A DNA stretch of 60,634 nt, taken from positions 1-60,634 of the forward strand of contig JAJFGZ010000053.1 of assembly GCA_021775855.1 (NCBI GenBank), given 5' to 3'. This DNA is from Hyphomicrobiales bacterium. GTDB taxonomy: Bacteria > Pseudomonadota > Alphaproteobacteria > Rhizobiales > NORP267. The notes beneath the pieces were generated by a model. That model was not told the DNA's origin. It was given only the letters and a program-made list of their open reading frames with translations, and did no database searches. A program made the position numbers and the translations under genes. This document shows, one piece after another, positions 44,510 to 53,820 of this stretch. The first letter of the stretch is position 1; the number at the start of each line of letters is the position of its first letter.

Positions 44510-46747
44510 TCACGCCTCTCTTGCAATTGATGGTCCGCCACGAACCGCGTTCGCAAAAAATTTTCTGCCGAACATCGACCGGATACTTTGTCCCCCAATC
44601 CCTATCCTCAGGGCATTCAAGGTCACCAGAATCGAAGAGGAGGACATGGCGATCGCGGCGACCAAAGGTGTCGCGAATCCCAGCACCGCTATTGGGACGG
44701 CGACGAAATTATAGATGATCGCCAGTGCGAAATTCTGTTTGACCAACAAGGCCGCCCGCCGGGCCACTTCGAAGGCTTCAAGGATGGGATCGAGCCGGGA
44801 GCCAAGGAAAATGAAATTGGCCACCCCGCGGCTGACATCAGCCGCCGAACCTGGCGACATGGATGCGTGGGCCGCTGCCAAGGCAGGCGCATCATTGATC
44901 CCGTCGCCGACCATCAACACCCGGTGTCCGGCTTTTTGCATTGCCTCGATCCTGTCCAGTTTGTCGCGAGGTAAACAACGCGCATGCCAGTCTTCGATGC
45001 CGACAGCATTTGCCAGCTTTTCAACCGCCAGAGGCCGATCCCCGGACAGCAACAGGGATGCGATCCCGGCCTTGCGGAAGCCTGAAATGGTCTCGAGGGC
45101 ACCCGGCCTTATCTGGTCCTCGAATGCAAAATGCACCGGCGCATTGTCCCCGTGGCGGAACCACAATCCAGTCCCAGAAATTGCGGCATCGTCTTCGTCC
45201 GGGATTCCGCACCAGGCTGCACTGCCGAGACGGGCGGGAACGCCTGCGACGCGGCCTTCGAGGCCGAGACCCGGCTGGTCGACAATTTCCGTAAAATCCG
45301 GAAGGTCGGCTTTCCCGCCAGCCGCCCGACAGAGCGCCTGAGACAACGGGTGGCGGCTGTTACACGCCAACCCGGCCGGCAGCTTCAACGCCTCTTGCGA
45401 GTGGTCCGATATCAGACCCGGCATGCCGGTTGTCAGTGTCCCGGTCTTATCAAAAATGACTGTATCGATGTCGGCGAGTTTTTCTAAACCCGCACCATCG
45501 CGAACCAGAATTCCCCTGTTCAAAAGCCGCCCGCACGCTGCCACATGGACTGCAGGCACCGCCAACCCCAAAGCGCAGGGGCAGGTGATGATCAGCACGG
45601 CGATCGCGGCCAGCAGCGCGGCGTGCCAGTCGCCACCGGTATAGACCATCCAGCCGGCGAACGTGAGGAGTGCCACCAGATGCACCAGCGGAGCGTAAAT
45701 CCGCGCCGCGCGATCCGCAATCCGGACGTATTTCGCCCGGCCCTGCTCGGCGTCTTCCATCAACCGCACAATTTCGGCGAGCACCGTATCCCCGCCTACG
45801 GCCGCCACCCGCATGGTCACCGGTCCGGACAGGTTAATTGTACCGGCGTGGATCTCATCGCCCATCTCCAACTTTTCCGGCAGGTTTTCGCCCGTCAGCA
45901 ATGCCCGGTCGAAGGAACTTGAGCCGGTCACTATTATGCCGTCAAACGGGACCTGATCGCCTGCGGCTAACCGGACATCCATGCCCGGCAGCACGTCCCC
46001 GATCGGCATGCACTTCTCTTCGCCATTGGTCAGCACGGTGACTGATTTGACATCGATGTTGAGGAGATTTCCGGCAACCGAGCGGGCCCGGGCGCGCATG
46101 CGAAAATCAAGGTACCGCCCGATCAGGAGAAACAGCAACAGAGTCACGGAGGCATCGAAATAGGCATATTCGCCGCCCTTCAGCGTCTCGAACAGGCTCA
46201 TGGCAGTCGCCAACAGAACCGCGAGTGAGATCGGCACGTCCATGTTCAGGCTTTTAGCCAACAACGCCCGCAGGGCGGACCGGAAGAACGGCCGCCCAGC
46301 ATACAACACAGCAGGAAGAGCGATCAGAGCCGATATCCAGTGAAACAGGTTGCGGGTCGTTTGCTCCGCCCCGGACCAGACCGAGACCGACAGCAGCATG
46401 ATGTTGCCCATGGCAAACCCTGCAACGGCGATCGCGCGCAGCAATTCCTTGCCGTCAGATTGTCCAGCGGAATCGGCAGATTGATCAGCGACCGGGTAGA
46501 CGTCATAGCCAAGGATGGATACACGCTCCGCGAGCTCAACAGCGCGGCGGCGGTCACCATGCCATTCAATCAAAAGGCGTTTGGAGCCGAGATTTAGCCG
46601 TGCCTTGCTGACCCCCTCAACGGCCTGCATGTTGCGCTCGATTTTACCGATACACCCGGCGCAATGAACGGACGGGACGATCAGTTCCAGCTCAAATGCA
46701 CCGGGCACCGTTTCTTTGGCCTGCGCTGCAAAGTCCGGATTATTCAT
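44510..46747 (-). CDS. ccoI: Copper-transporting P-type ATPase CcoI (FixI)
   Basis: A 745-residue P1B ATPase that delivers copper for CcoN assembly. A single heavy-metal domain has CAGC (Cys29, Cys32); the membrane metal motif is CPCALG; DKTGTLT carries the phosphorylated aspartate, SRHPLSQAL the HP motif and GDGINDAPALA the hinge. ATG 46747 overlaps the ccoH stop (ATGAATAA); ATG 46753 is an alternative. It belongs to ccoGHIS. Confidence 0.93.
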   Translation of the reverse strand: MNNPDFAAQAKETVPGAFELELIVPSVHCAGCIGKIERNMQAVEGVSKARLNLGSKRLLIEWHGDRRRAVELAERVSILGYDVYPVADQSADSAGQSDGKELLRAIAVAGFAMGNIMLLSVSVWSGAEQTTRNLFHWISALIALPAVLYAGRPFFRSALRALLAKSLNMDVPISLAVLLATAMSLFETLKGGEYAYFDASVTLLLFLLIGRYLDFRMRARARSVAGNLLNIDVKSVTVLTNGEEKCMPIGDVLPGMDVRLAAGDQVPFDGIIVTGSSSFDRALLTGENLPEKLEMGDEIHAGTINLSGPVTMRVAAVGGDTVLAEIVRLMEDAEQGRAKYVRIADRAARIYAPLVHLVALLTFAGWMVYTGGDWHAALLAAIAVLIITCPCALGLAVPAVHVAACGRLLNRGILVRDGAGLEKLADIDTVIFDKTGTLTTGMPGLISDHSQEALKLPAGLACNSRHPLSQALCRAAGGKADLPDFTEIVDQPGLGLEGRVAGVPARLGSAAWCGIPDEDDAAISGTGLWFRHGDNAPVHFAFEDQIRPGALETISGFRKAGIASLLLSGDRPLAVEKLANAVGIEDWHARCLPRDKLDRIEAMQKAGHRVLMVGDGINDAPALAAAHASMSPGSAADVSRGVANFIFLGSRLDPILEAFEVARRAALLVKQNFALAIIYNFVAVPIAVLGFATPLVAAIAMSSSSILVTLNALRIGIGGQSIRSMFGRKFFANAVRGGPSIAREA

Positions 46748-47252
46748 GATCATCGCCCGGATCCACCCTGACGAGAACGCGGAAATGCCGGCGGTACACA
46801 ATGTCGCCGTCGCGCGCACCCAGCACCGAAACCGACCACACCCCGTCGGTCAGACTAGCGGCGGCAGTATACGCCCCGGCGATCTCGTTCAGGGTGTAGT
46901 CCCTGTCCTCGCGATCGTGGGTCGGACGTCCAGCCGTCGCGGTCACATCAAGCCCGGATACCAGAATCCCATCAGCATCCTGTATCGTTAGGTCGATCAA
47001 TCCGTCGGCATAGGCAATTTCGGAATTCCAGTGCAAGCCCGATTGAACCTGCGCATCGGCAATCAGCTGGTTGTAAGATTGGCTCGCCCGATACCCATTC
47101 CGGGCCAGCAATCCAGGCCAGGAACTGAGCGCAAGCCAGGCAAGCGCCACATTCATTATCAGGATCACACCAAAGAAACTGACGATAAGCATCAACATAT
47201 GCCGACCGGTGAACTGCCAGTGTTTCTGGTCTCCTACCTGGTTACGCATCAT
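46740..47252 (-). CDS. ccoH: cbb3 oxidase accessory protein CcoH (FixH)
   Basis: A 170-residue membrane-anchored protein. A span at residues about 18-42 is followed by a periplasmic FixH domain with RASQSYNQLIADAQVQSGLHW and GARDGDIVYRRHFRVLV. CcoH is needed for stable cbb3 oxidase assembly and works near CcoI. I prefer ATG 47252 with AGGA seven bases upstream over ATG 47273. Confidence 0.88.
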   Translation of the reverse strand: MMRNQVGDQKHWQFTGRHMLMLIVSFFGVILIMNVALAWLALSSWPGLLARNGYRASQSYNQLIADAQVQSGLHWNSEIAYADGLIDLTIQDADGILVSGLDVTATAGRPTHDREDRDYTLNEIAGAYTAAASLTDGVWSVSVLGARDGDIVYRRHFRVLVRVDPGDDHE

Positions 47253-47274
47253 CAAACATCCTGGCCCCGGCACC

Positions 47275-48798
47275 TTATGGTGCAGCTAAAAACTGTGCTT
47301 CGTAGCTTGCCTGTTCAGCATCCCCGCCCCGGCTGATTTCTTCGTTCCATTCGCGGACCTGGAAACTGAAACTCGTGCTTTCGCCGGAAAGATATGCCGG
47401 ATCGGCACGGACCAGGACCCGCAGGGATCGCAATTGATCGGGTGGCACGTCCACATCGACATGGCGTGATGGATGGCTGCCATCCTCGGCTGTATACATT
47501 GTCGCCGAAACTATCCCGGAAAGTGACAGGCGAAACGTCCTCGGCTCCGGCAGCATGTTCAATATCTTGATCGTATACCCGTTCCGCACCGACCCGTCTG
47601 ACAATATCACAAAAAGTGGGTTGCGGTCGTGCAGCACGCTCACATCCAACCTGTCACGGGCCAACAGACCGTACAACATGGCGAGCCCGGCGAGCGACCA
47701 GATCGCAAAATAGATCAACGTCCTGTAGTGCAGGATCGCGCGCCAGTTGGTGGCGACGTAATCGCCGGTTTCGGCTTGTTCCTGGGCGCCGGTCGTCGAA
47801 TAGGCGATCAGTCCTTTCGGCCGCCCGATTTTCTCCATGACGGTATCGCAGGCATCGATGCAAAGCGCGCAGGTGATGCATTCAAGCTGCCCGCCGTCGC
47901 GGATATCGATCCCCATCGGGCAGACCGCGACGCACTGATTGCAATCGATGCAATCACCCGCCGGGGGATTGTTTTCGGGCTTTGTCTTCAGGTGCGCCGA
48001 GCGGGGTTCGCCGCGCCATTCCTGGTAGGTCACGATCAGCGAATGCTCGTCGATCATCGCCCCCTGGATGCGTGGCCACGGGCACATATAGGTGCACACC
48101 TGCTCGCGCATGAACCCAGCAAAAAGGTACGTCGTGGCGGTCAGAATGGCGACGGTGGTATAGGCGATCGTGGGTGCGGTGCCGGTGATAAAGCCATAGG
48201 CGAGCGACGGTGCGTCAGCGAAATAGAATATCCAGGCACCGCCAGTCGCCACTGAAATGAGCAGCCAAAGAAAGTGCTTGGTTCCCCTCTTGCGAATTTT
48301 ATCGAACGTCCAGTCCGACTTGTCGAGCCGCATCCGTGCGTTGCGGTCGCCGTCAACCCAGCTCTCAACGGCCAGAAACAAATCCACCCAGACCGTCTGG
48401 GGACAGGTATAGCCGCACCAGGCACGCCCGACTGTGGAGGTAACCAGAAACAGCGCCACCCCGGCCATGATCAGCAGCCCCGTCAGGTAGACAAATTCCT
48501 GCGGCCAGATCTCGATAAAGAAAAAATAGAAGCGCCGGTTGGCGATATCCACCAGGATCGCCTGGTCGGGCGCAAAAGCGCCGCGGTCCCACCTGATCCA
48601 CGGCGCCAGATAATAGATCCCAAGGGTCACCAGCATGATCCACCATTTCAGGCGGCGGAAAGACCCGGAGACCCGTTTCGGAAATATCTTGACCCGGGAC
48701 TTATAAAGATCCCGGTGCTCTTTGGCGTTGACCGGGGCCACGTCAACGCGCGCAAGGTCGCCGTCGTGCTGGTCCACGCTGATCGAGGTGTCGTTCAT
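47275..48798 (-). CDS. ccoG: cbb3 oxidase accessory iron-sulfur protein CcoG (FixG)
   Basis: A 507-residue membrane protein with about five spans and a ferredoxin-like domain of two 4Fe-4S clusters: CIDCNQCVAVCP and CITCALCIDACD. GRAWCGYTCPQTVW and QVCTYMCPWPRIQGAM are the conserved membrane-side cysteine segments. CcoG reduces copper for CcoI and CcoN maturation. The carboxyl end (about 400-507) is a periplasmic immunoglobulin-like domain. ATG 48798 follows GGGAAG. Confidence 0.93.
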   Translation of the reverse strand: MNDTSISVDQHDGDLARVDVAPVNAKEHRDLYKSRVKIFPKRVSGSFRRLKWWIMLVTLGIYYLAPWIRWDRGAFAPDQAILVDIANRRFYFFFIEIWPQEFVYLTGLLIMAGVALFLVTSTVGRAWCGYTCPQTVWVDLFLAVESWVDGDRNARMRLDKSDWTFDKIRKRGTKHFLWLLISVATGGAWIFYFADAPSLAYGFITGTAPTIAYTTVAILTATTYLFAGFMREQVCTYMCPWPRIQGAMIDEHSLIVTYQEWRGEPRSAHLKTKPENNPPAGDCIDCNQCVAVCPMGIDIRDGGQLECITCALCIDACDTVMEKIGRPKGLIAYSTTGAQEQAETGDYVATNWRAILHYRTLIYFAIWSLAGLAMLYGLLARDRLDVSVLHDRNPLFVILSDGSVRNGYTIKILNMLPEPRTFRLSLSGIVSATMYTAEDGSHPSRHVDVDVPPDQLRSLRVLVRADPAYLSGESTSFSFQVREWNEEISRGGDAEQASYEAQFLAAP

Positions 48799-48831
48799 TT
48801 CGGCTTCCCGCCAAACCAACTGGTCTGAATT

Positions 48832-49701
48832 CTACTCGCCGCCCCCGAGCGAATGGATATAGACCGTCAGTTGCTTGATAATCCCGTCGTCAAGCCGCGC
48901 CCCCCAGGCCGGCATAACTCCATGTTTCGGATTGGAGATTTGAGCGGCAATCGCGTCCGCATCGCTGCTGTAAAACCAGATGGCGTCGGCCAGAGCCGGG
49001 GCGCCCAGATCGCGCAGCCCTTCGCCGGATTCGCCGTGGCACGCCGCGCAATTGTCGGCAAAGCCTTCCGCACCCCTAGCCGCCAGCGCCGGGTCGATGT
49101 CGAGCCCCGCCATCGAGCGGACAAAGGCGGCGATTTCCACAATCTCACCCCGTCCCAGAATTCCGTCACGGCCAAACGCCGGCATCGCCGAATCCCGGGT
49201 GTCCCAATCATCGGTAAACCGGACACCATGCCGGATCGTCAGGTAAATATCGTCGAGCGTCCCGCCCCAGATCCAGTCATCGTCATTGAGGTTGGGGTAC
49301 CCGGGTGCGCCCTGCGCGCCAGAGCCGTGACACGTCGAACAATTGACCAGAAAGGCCGAGCGACCGCCGGCCATCGCAAACTGGCGCAATTCGTTGCTGG
49401 CCAATATTTCGTCCAGCGAAGCGTCCCGAATCTGGTCCAGATAGACCGCCTGCCCGACTTGCGCTTCTGACATGCTCTGGGATAATTCCGCCCGACTCGA
49501 ATAGCCGAGATATCCGCGCGTATAGTCCGACACCAGCGGCCATGCCGGGTACAGGATCATGTAGCCAATCGCCCATAGAATAGTGATGTAGAAGGTGTTG
49601 ATCCACCAGCGCGGCAGGGGATTGTTTAGTTCCTTGATGCCGTCCCACTCGTGTCCCGTGGTTTCAACGCCGCTAATATCGTCGATTTCTTTCTCGGACA
49701 T
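48832..49701 (-). CDS. ccoP: cbb3-type cytochrome c oxidase subunit III (CcoP)
   Basis: A 289-residue dihaem cytochrome c. One span (about 32-54) anchors two periplasmic haem domains: CSTCH (121-125) and CAACH (218-222), with axial-methionine segments SAMPAF and GVMPAWG. It passes electrons from cytochrome c or the bc1 complex to CcoO/CcoN. ATG 49701 lies three bases from the ccoQ stop. Confidence 0.95.
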   Translation of the reverse strand: MSEKEIDDISGVETTGHEWDGIKELNNPLPRWWINTFYITILWAIGYMILYPAWPLVSDYTRGYLGYSSRAELSQSMSEAQVGQAVYLDQIRDASLDEILASNELRQFAMAGGRSAFLVNCSTCHGSGAQGAPGYPNLNDDDWIWGGTLDDIYLTIRHGVRFTDDWDTRDSAMPAFGRDGILGRGEIVEIAAFVRSMAGLDIDPALAARGAEGFADNCAACHGESGEGLRDLGAPALADAIWFYSSDADAIAAQISNPKHGVMPAWGARLDDGIIKQLTVYIHSLGGGE

Positions 49702-49704
49702 GGG

Positions 49705-49860
49705 TCAATCGTCCTCCGACAACGGGATTTTCGCGTTGCGCTCGTATTTGGCCTTGGTGCCGGGCCGGAACACCCAGAGAACCGCAGAGACAAATACCAG
49801 GAACAGGAACAACAGACCCCAGGTATCGGCAAAATAGCGTGCTGTTTCGTAGGTCATCAT
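49705..49860 (-). CDS. ccoQ: cbb3-type oxidase small subunit CcoQ
   Basis: A 51-residue single-span protein, easily missed because of its size. It reads from two adjacent ATGs (49860, 49857) through TYETARYFADTWGLLFLF and VFRPGTKAKYERNAKIPLSEDD. The span plus the FRPG...AKIP tail is the CcoQ pattern. It stabilises the oxidase or its response to oxygen. It fits exactly between ccoO (two bases upstream) and ccoP (three bases downstream). Confidence 0.88.
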   Translation of the reverse strand: MMTYETARYFADTWGLLFLFLVFVSAVLWVFRPGTKAKYERNAKIPLSEDD

Positions 49861-49862
49861 CG

Positions 49863-50597
49863 TCACCGCAAGTTTTCGGGTGCGTCGGCATCGTAAAGTT
49901 CGAAATCGACCAAGGTCCCGAGCATCTGGAGATAGGCGACAAGCGCGTCCATCTCGGTCAACATATCTGGGTTGCCGTCAAAATCCCGGATCCGGACATT
50001 GTCGCCGTACCGCGCGAGCAGGCCGTCAACGCCCTCGCCGTCGGGATCGACCTGGGCACGCATATCGCGCTCTGCGTTGGCGATCATGTCGTCCGAATAG
50101 GGAACCCCGACCATGCGGTTGGCTTCAAGATGTTCGCCGATATCGTCGGTCCGCTGGCTGGTGCGGACAAGAAACGAATAGGGCGGCATCACGGATTCAG
50201 GCACCAGCGCGCGCGGATCGATCAAATGTTCCACGTGCCAGGAATCCGAATACCGGTCTCCGACCCGGGCAAGGTCCGGTCCGGTGCGTTTGGAACCCCA
50301 CTGGAACGGATGGTCGTACATGCTTTCGGCTGCCAGACTATACGGCCCGTAGCGTTCAACCTCGTCGCGGAACGGGCGGATCATCTGGCTGTGGCAGGTA
50401 TAGCAACCTTCCCGGATATACACGTTCCGCCCGGCAAGTTCGAGCGGCGTATAGGGCCGCATGCCGACCACCCTCTCGATCGTATTTTCCAGATAAAATA
50501 GCGGTACGATCTCGACGATCCCGCCGATCGTGACAGCGAAAAAACTCAGAACCAACAGGAGAAAAGCATTCTTCTCAATGGCTTCATGTTTAATCAT
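49863..50597 (-). CDS. ccoO: cbb3-type cytochrome c oxidase subunit II (CcoO)
   Basis: A 244-residue membrane-anchored monohaem cytochrome c. A span near residues 11-34 precedes the haem motif CYTCH (65-69); [40 protein letters not shown] is the CcoO signature region (cited in part: [16 protein letters not shown]). ATG 50597 has GAGGAGGAG upstream. It forms the catalytic core with CcoN. Confidence 0.95.
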   Translation of the reverse strand: MIKHEAIEKNAFLLLVLSFFAVTIGGIVEIVPLFYLENTIERVVGMRPYTPLELAGRNVYIREGCYTCHSQMIRPFRDEVERYGPYSLAAESMYDHPFQWGSKRTGPDLARVGDRYSDSWHVEHLIDPRALVPESVMPPYSFLVRTSQRTDDIGEHLEANRMVGVPYSDDMIANAERDMRAQVDPDGEGVDGLLARYGDNVRIRDFDGNPDMLTEMDALVAYLQMLGTLVDFELYDADAPENLR

Positions 50598-50610
50598 TTG
50601 CTGCTCCTCC

Positions 50611-52206
50611 TCACGCCTGCGCCGGCACCGGCATACCCGCTTCAGAGCGGGTATCGCCGCGCACGGTGCGCCAGAGGTTGTAGACCATGATCAGGGCGCC
50701 GAGCAGGAACAGCAACCCGCCGAACATCCGGATCATATAGAAGGGTTTCATCGCCGCCACCGTCTCGGCGAACGAATAAACCAGGAAGCCCTGCTCGTCA
50801 TATTCGCGCCACATCAGCCCCTGCATGATGCCCGACACCCACATGGCGGCGGCGTAGAGCACGATGCCAAGCGTCGCCAGCCAGAAATGCCACGATACCA
50901 TTTTATTGCTGTAAAGTTCGGTCCGGCCCCACAGCCTGGGAACCAAATGGTACATGGTGGCGAGGCTGATCATGCCGACCCACCCGAGCGCACCGGAATG
51001 CACGTGCCCGATCGTCCAGTCGGTATAATGGCTGAGCGCGTTGACGGCCTTGATCGCCATGACCGGGCCTTCGAATGTCGACATCCCGTAGAAAGCGATC
51101 GAGAGCACCATCATGCGTAAAACCGGGTCGGTGCGCAGCTTGTCCCAGGCCCCCGACAGGGTCATCAGACCGTTGATCATCCCGCCCCACGACGGCATCC
51201 AGAGCATGATCGAGAAGGTCATGCCGAGGGTCTGCGCCCAGTCCGGCAAGGCCGTATAATGCAGATGGTGTGGCCCGGCCCAGATATAGAGGAAAATCAG
51301 CGCCCAGAAATGGATGATGGAGAGCCGGTACGAATAAACCGGCCGCTCCGCCCGTTTGGGCAGGAAATAATACATCATGCCGAGGAACCCGGCGGTCAGG
51401 AAAAAGCCGACCGCGTTATGGCCGTACCACCATTGGGTCAGCGCATCCTGAACCCCCGCCCAGACGATGTAGCTTTTCGACCCCAGCAGCGACACCGGTA
51501 TCGCCAGATTGTTGATAACGTGCAGCATCGCCACTGTGACAATGAACGACAGATAGAACCAGTTGGCCACATAGATATGCGGCTCTTTCCGGCGCACCAG
51601 TGTCATCAAGAACACCGCCAAATAGGCAACCCATACAATCGTCAACCAGAGATCCACATACCATTCCGGCTCCGCATATTCTTTCGACTGGGTCACGCCG
51701 AGCACGTACCCGGTTGCCGCCAGAACGATAAATAGTTGGTACCCCCAGAAGACGAACCAGGCGGTATTTCCGAGCGCCAGCCGGGCGCCCGACGTACGCT
51801 GGACGACATAAAAACTGGTGCAAATCAGCGCGTTGCCGCCAAACGCAAAAATCACCGCCGACGTGTGCAACGGCCGCAGCCTACCAAAACTCGTCCATTC
51901 CAGATCCAGATTGAGAACAGGGAAGGTCAGTTGCGAGGCAATCACCACGCCGACTAGAAATCCGACCACACCCCAGAACATGGTAGCGATAACACCGGCG
52001 CGGATAACGCCATCAAGGTATTTCGTATCGGGCGCATTTGCGCCATCAAAATTGTGGCGGCGGATACCGATAAAAACCGTGATCAGACAGGCCAGTGCGA
52101 ATATGCCTGCATGGATTGAGAACAATGGGTCATGCGCCAGCGCCGCACCAATGACGGCCAGCACGCCGGCAAATACCGTGACAATGTAAAATGCAATCGT
52201 CCCCAT
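50611..52206 (-). CDS. ccoN: cbb3-type cytochrome c oxidase subunit I (CcoN)
   Basis: A 531-residue haem-copper oxidase core with about 14 spans, reducing oxygen at low concentration while pumping protons. Visible haem and CuB histidines include [50 protein letters not shown] and [16 protein letters not shown] 52206 has a GGGGGG run just upstream; the frame is open beyond, but that sequence is not CcoN-like. It heads ccoNOQP-GHIS and reads away from the FNR box. Confidence 0.95.
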   Translation of the reverse strand: MGTIAFYIVTVFAGVLAVIGAALAHDPLFSIHAGIFALACLITVFIGIRRHNFDGANAPDTKYLDGVIRAGVIATMFWGVVGFLVGVVIASQLTFPVLNLDLEWTSFGRLRPLHTSAVIFAFGGNALICTSFYVVQRTSGARLALGNTAWFVFWGYQLFIVLAATGYVLGVTQSKEYAEPEWYVDLWLTIVWVAYLAVFLMTLVRRKEPHIYVANWFYLSFIVTVAMLHVINNLAIPVSLLGSKSYIVWAGVQDALTQWWYGHNAVGFFLTAGFLGMMYYFLPKRAERPVYSYRLSIIHFWALIFLYIWAGPHHLHYTALPDWAQTLGMTFSIMLWMPSWGGMINGLMTLSGAWDKLRTDPVLRMMVLSIAFYGMSTFEGPVMAIKAVNALSHYTDWTIGHVHSGALGWVGMISLATMYHLVPRLWGRTELYSNKMVSWHFWLATLGIVLYAAAMWVSGIMQGLMWREYDEQGFLVYSFAETVAAMKPFYMIRMFGGLLFLLGALIMVYNLWRTVRGDTRSEAGMPVPAQA

Positions 52207-52257
52207 ATTTCCCCCCAGCCTCGAGCGGCAATTTACCGCCCAGCAAGTACCGAAACA

Positions 52258-52280
52258 CCTTACAAAATACCCTTGTAAGG
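52258..52280. repeat. Perfect 8-base inverted repeat upstream of ccoN
   Basis: CCTTACAA (52258-52265) and TTGTAAGG (52273-52280) are exact complements around a seven-base loop. It lies 52 bases upstream of the ccoN start and 58 bases from the FNR box. It may be an operator or, if transcribed, a leader hairpin of ccoN. No T-tract follows, so a terminator is unlikely. Confidence 0.5.
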
Positions 52281-52338
52281 ATGATGACTGGTGAAACGGT
52301 AATATGCTTCGTTTCTCATGTACACCGGGCAACGTGCC

Positions 52339-52352
52339 TTGACATGGATCAA
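52339..52352. promoter_or_regulatory. FNR/FixK-type box
   Basis: TTGAC-ATGG-ATCAA differs from the FNR consensus TTGAT-N4-ATCAA at one position and fits the TTGAY form. Its centre is about 139 bases upstream of ccoN and 88 bases upstream of the hemerythrin gene, so it could activate either. The 227-base gap 52207-52433 holds this box and the inverted repeat at 52258-52280. Confidence 0.72.
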
Positions 52353-52433
52353 TGCACGGCTACCGGCGGAAAGATTAGATTAATTTTGGCAAATCCGGCG
52401 GCAACCACAAGATTGAAGACTTGGCGTAAACGA

Positions 52434-52970
52434 ATGGTCTCTATTTCGACCAATAATCCACAAAACCGCGGCAAAGCCCGCAACGCCCTGGATATTCTGG
52501 CTGAGGCGCATATAGACCAAATTCGTCTGTGCAACATTCTCGAAGAAATTGCGGATGGATTACCGGGAAACATCGACCGTGGTCTGTGCGCGCAAGCCTC
52601 GGGATATCTCGAGAACAACCTTGTCGAGCATCACCGCCAGGAGGAGAACGGGCTGTTTCTGGTCCTCGAGGAACGCCTGAATGTGGATCATGGTCTGCCG
52701 GAGATTCTCGACAGACTACGGCAAGAGCACGCAACCGATGAAGGCTTTGCCAGCGAGATTGCCGAAAAACTGACGCAACTGGCGAACGGTTCAACGCTCC
52801 GGAACCCCGACATGCTGGGCTATATGCTGCGCGGATTTTTCGAGATTTACCGCCGCCATATTCACTGGGAAGACACGATCCTCATGCCGCTAGCGCGGGA
52901 ACACCTGGATGCCGCCGACCTTGATCGCGTGGCCGAACGTTTTTCACAATTGAATTGCGTTGAGGGCTGA
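52434..52970 (+). CDS. Hemerythrin-like HHE-domain protein
   Basis: A 178-residue helical protein with a hemerythrin diiron motif set: the first histidine in LAEAHIDQIRL, then VEHHRQEE, RQEHATDE and the closing RHIHWEDTILMP. Such proteins bind oxygen or nitric oxide, or protect iron centres. Divergence from ccoN across an FNR box, and the FNR-type gene eight bases downstream, suggests a low-oxygen or nitrosative function. ATG 52434; the ribosome site is weak and the frame is open upstream. Confidence 0.82.
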   Translation: MVSISTNNPQNRGKARNALDILAEAHIDQIRLCNILEEIADGLPGNIDRGLCAQASGYLENNLVEHHRQEENGLFLVLEERLNVDHGLPEILDRLRQEHATDEGFASEIAEKLTQLANGSTLRNPDMLGYMLRGFFEIYRRHIHWEDTILMPLAREHLDAADLDRVAERFSQLNCVEG

Positions 52971-52977
52971 GTTTAGA

Positions 52978-53760
52978 TCAATACGTGTCGCTGCCCGACT
53001 GGTTGGAAATCGCTTCCAAGGCAGTAAGGTCGGGAATGGCGATCGTCCGGTTGTTGATCATCTGGATGATCTCTCTGGATTTGAGGCGCGTGATCTGCCG
53101 GCTGACCGTCTCAATCGTCAGGCCGAGATAATCTGCGATATCCGCCCGGGTGATCGGCAACACGATGCGAATGGCGCCACTGTCCGCATCGGGCACACAC
53201 CCCTGATCCCCCGCCCGGCGGGCGAGTAACAATAGGAAAGTTGCGACTTTTTCCACCGCCGTTTTACGCCCCAGAAGCAGCATCCATTCGCGGGCCGAAT
53301 CGAGCTCGTTCAACGTTCGCTCGAAAAGCGTTTGCTCGAGCATCGGAAACTCAAACAGCAGCTTTTCGAATTTGTTTTTTGGAAACTGACAAAGTTCGAC
53401 CTCGGTTACAGCTTCTGCAAAGTAAGGATTTTCGCCGCCATAGGCTCGACCAAGAAAATCCGGCGAGAATTGCAGCCCGACAATTTGCTGGCGGCCATCG
53501 ACAAGCGATTTAGAAAGCTTGACCACGCCAGAGACAATGTTGGCGAAAAAGGAGGCTTCCTCCTGGGCATGGAATATGATCGATCCAGCGGGTAGACGCG
53601 TGCGACGCGAAATTCCGTTGACATGTGCCAGTTCGGTCTCACTCAGGGCGCCGCAAACAGCCCGGTGCCGTACGGCACAGGTCGCACACCTGTTCGGTTG
53701 GCTCGATTTTGGCTTTATCTCGTGTATTGTCGCTAGTGTCACGACCTGACGCCCGCACAT
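52978..53760 (-). CDS. FNR/FnrL-type oxygen-sensing regulator
   Basis: A 260-residue Crp/Fnr activator. Cys25, Cys28, Cys36 (CATCAVRHRAVC) and Cys124 can ligate an oxygen-labile 4Fe-4S cluster; the C-X2-C-X7-C spacing is that of alphaproteobacterial FnrL/AadR. The recognition helix ADIADYLGLTIETVSRQ has the E-SR residues that read TTGAT half-sites, matching the box at 52339. It is probably the regulator of the ccoNOQP operon. It is convergent with the hemerythrin gene. Name among FnrL, AadR, FnrN is not decided. Confidence 0.9.
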   Translation of the reverse strand: MCGRQVVTLATIHEIKPKSSQPNRCATCAVRHRAVCGALSETELAHVNGISRRTRLPAGSIIFHAQEEASFFANIVSGVVKLSKSLVDGRQQIVGLQFSPDFLGRAYGGENPYFAEAVTEVELCQFPKNKFEKLLFEFPMLEQTLFERTLNELDSAREWMLLLGRKTAVEKVATFLLLLARRAGDQGCVPDADSGAIRIVLPITRADIADYLGLTIETVSRQITRLKSREIIQMINNRTIAIPDLTALEAISNQSGSDTY

Positions 53761-53820
53761 CCAAGTTCAATTCGACTTACCTTAGACCAATTCGAGCCCT
53801 TGTTGAACCGTTTGAGCAGC

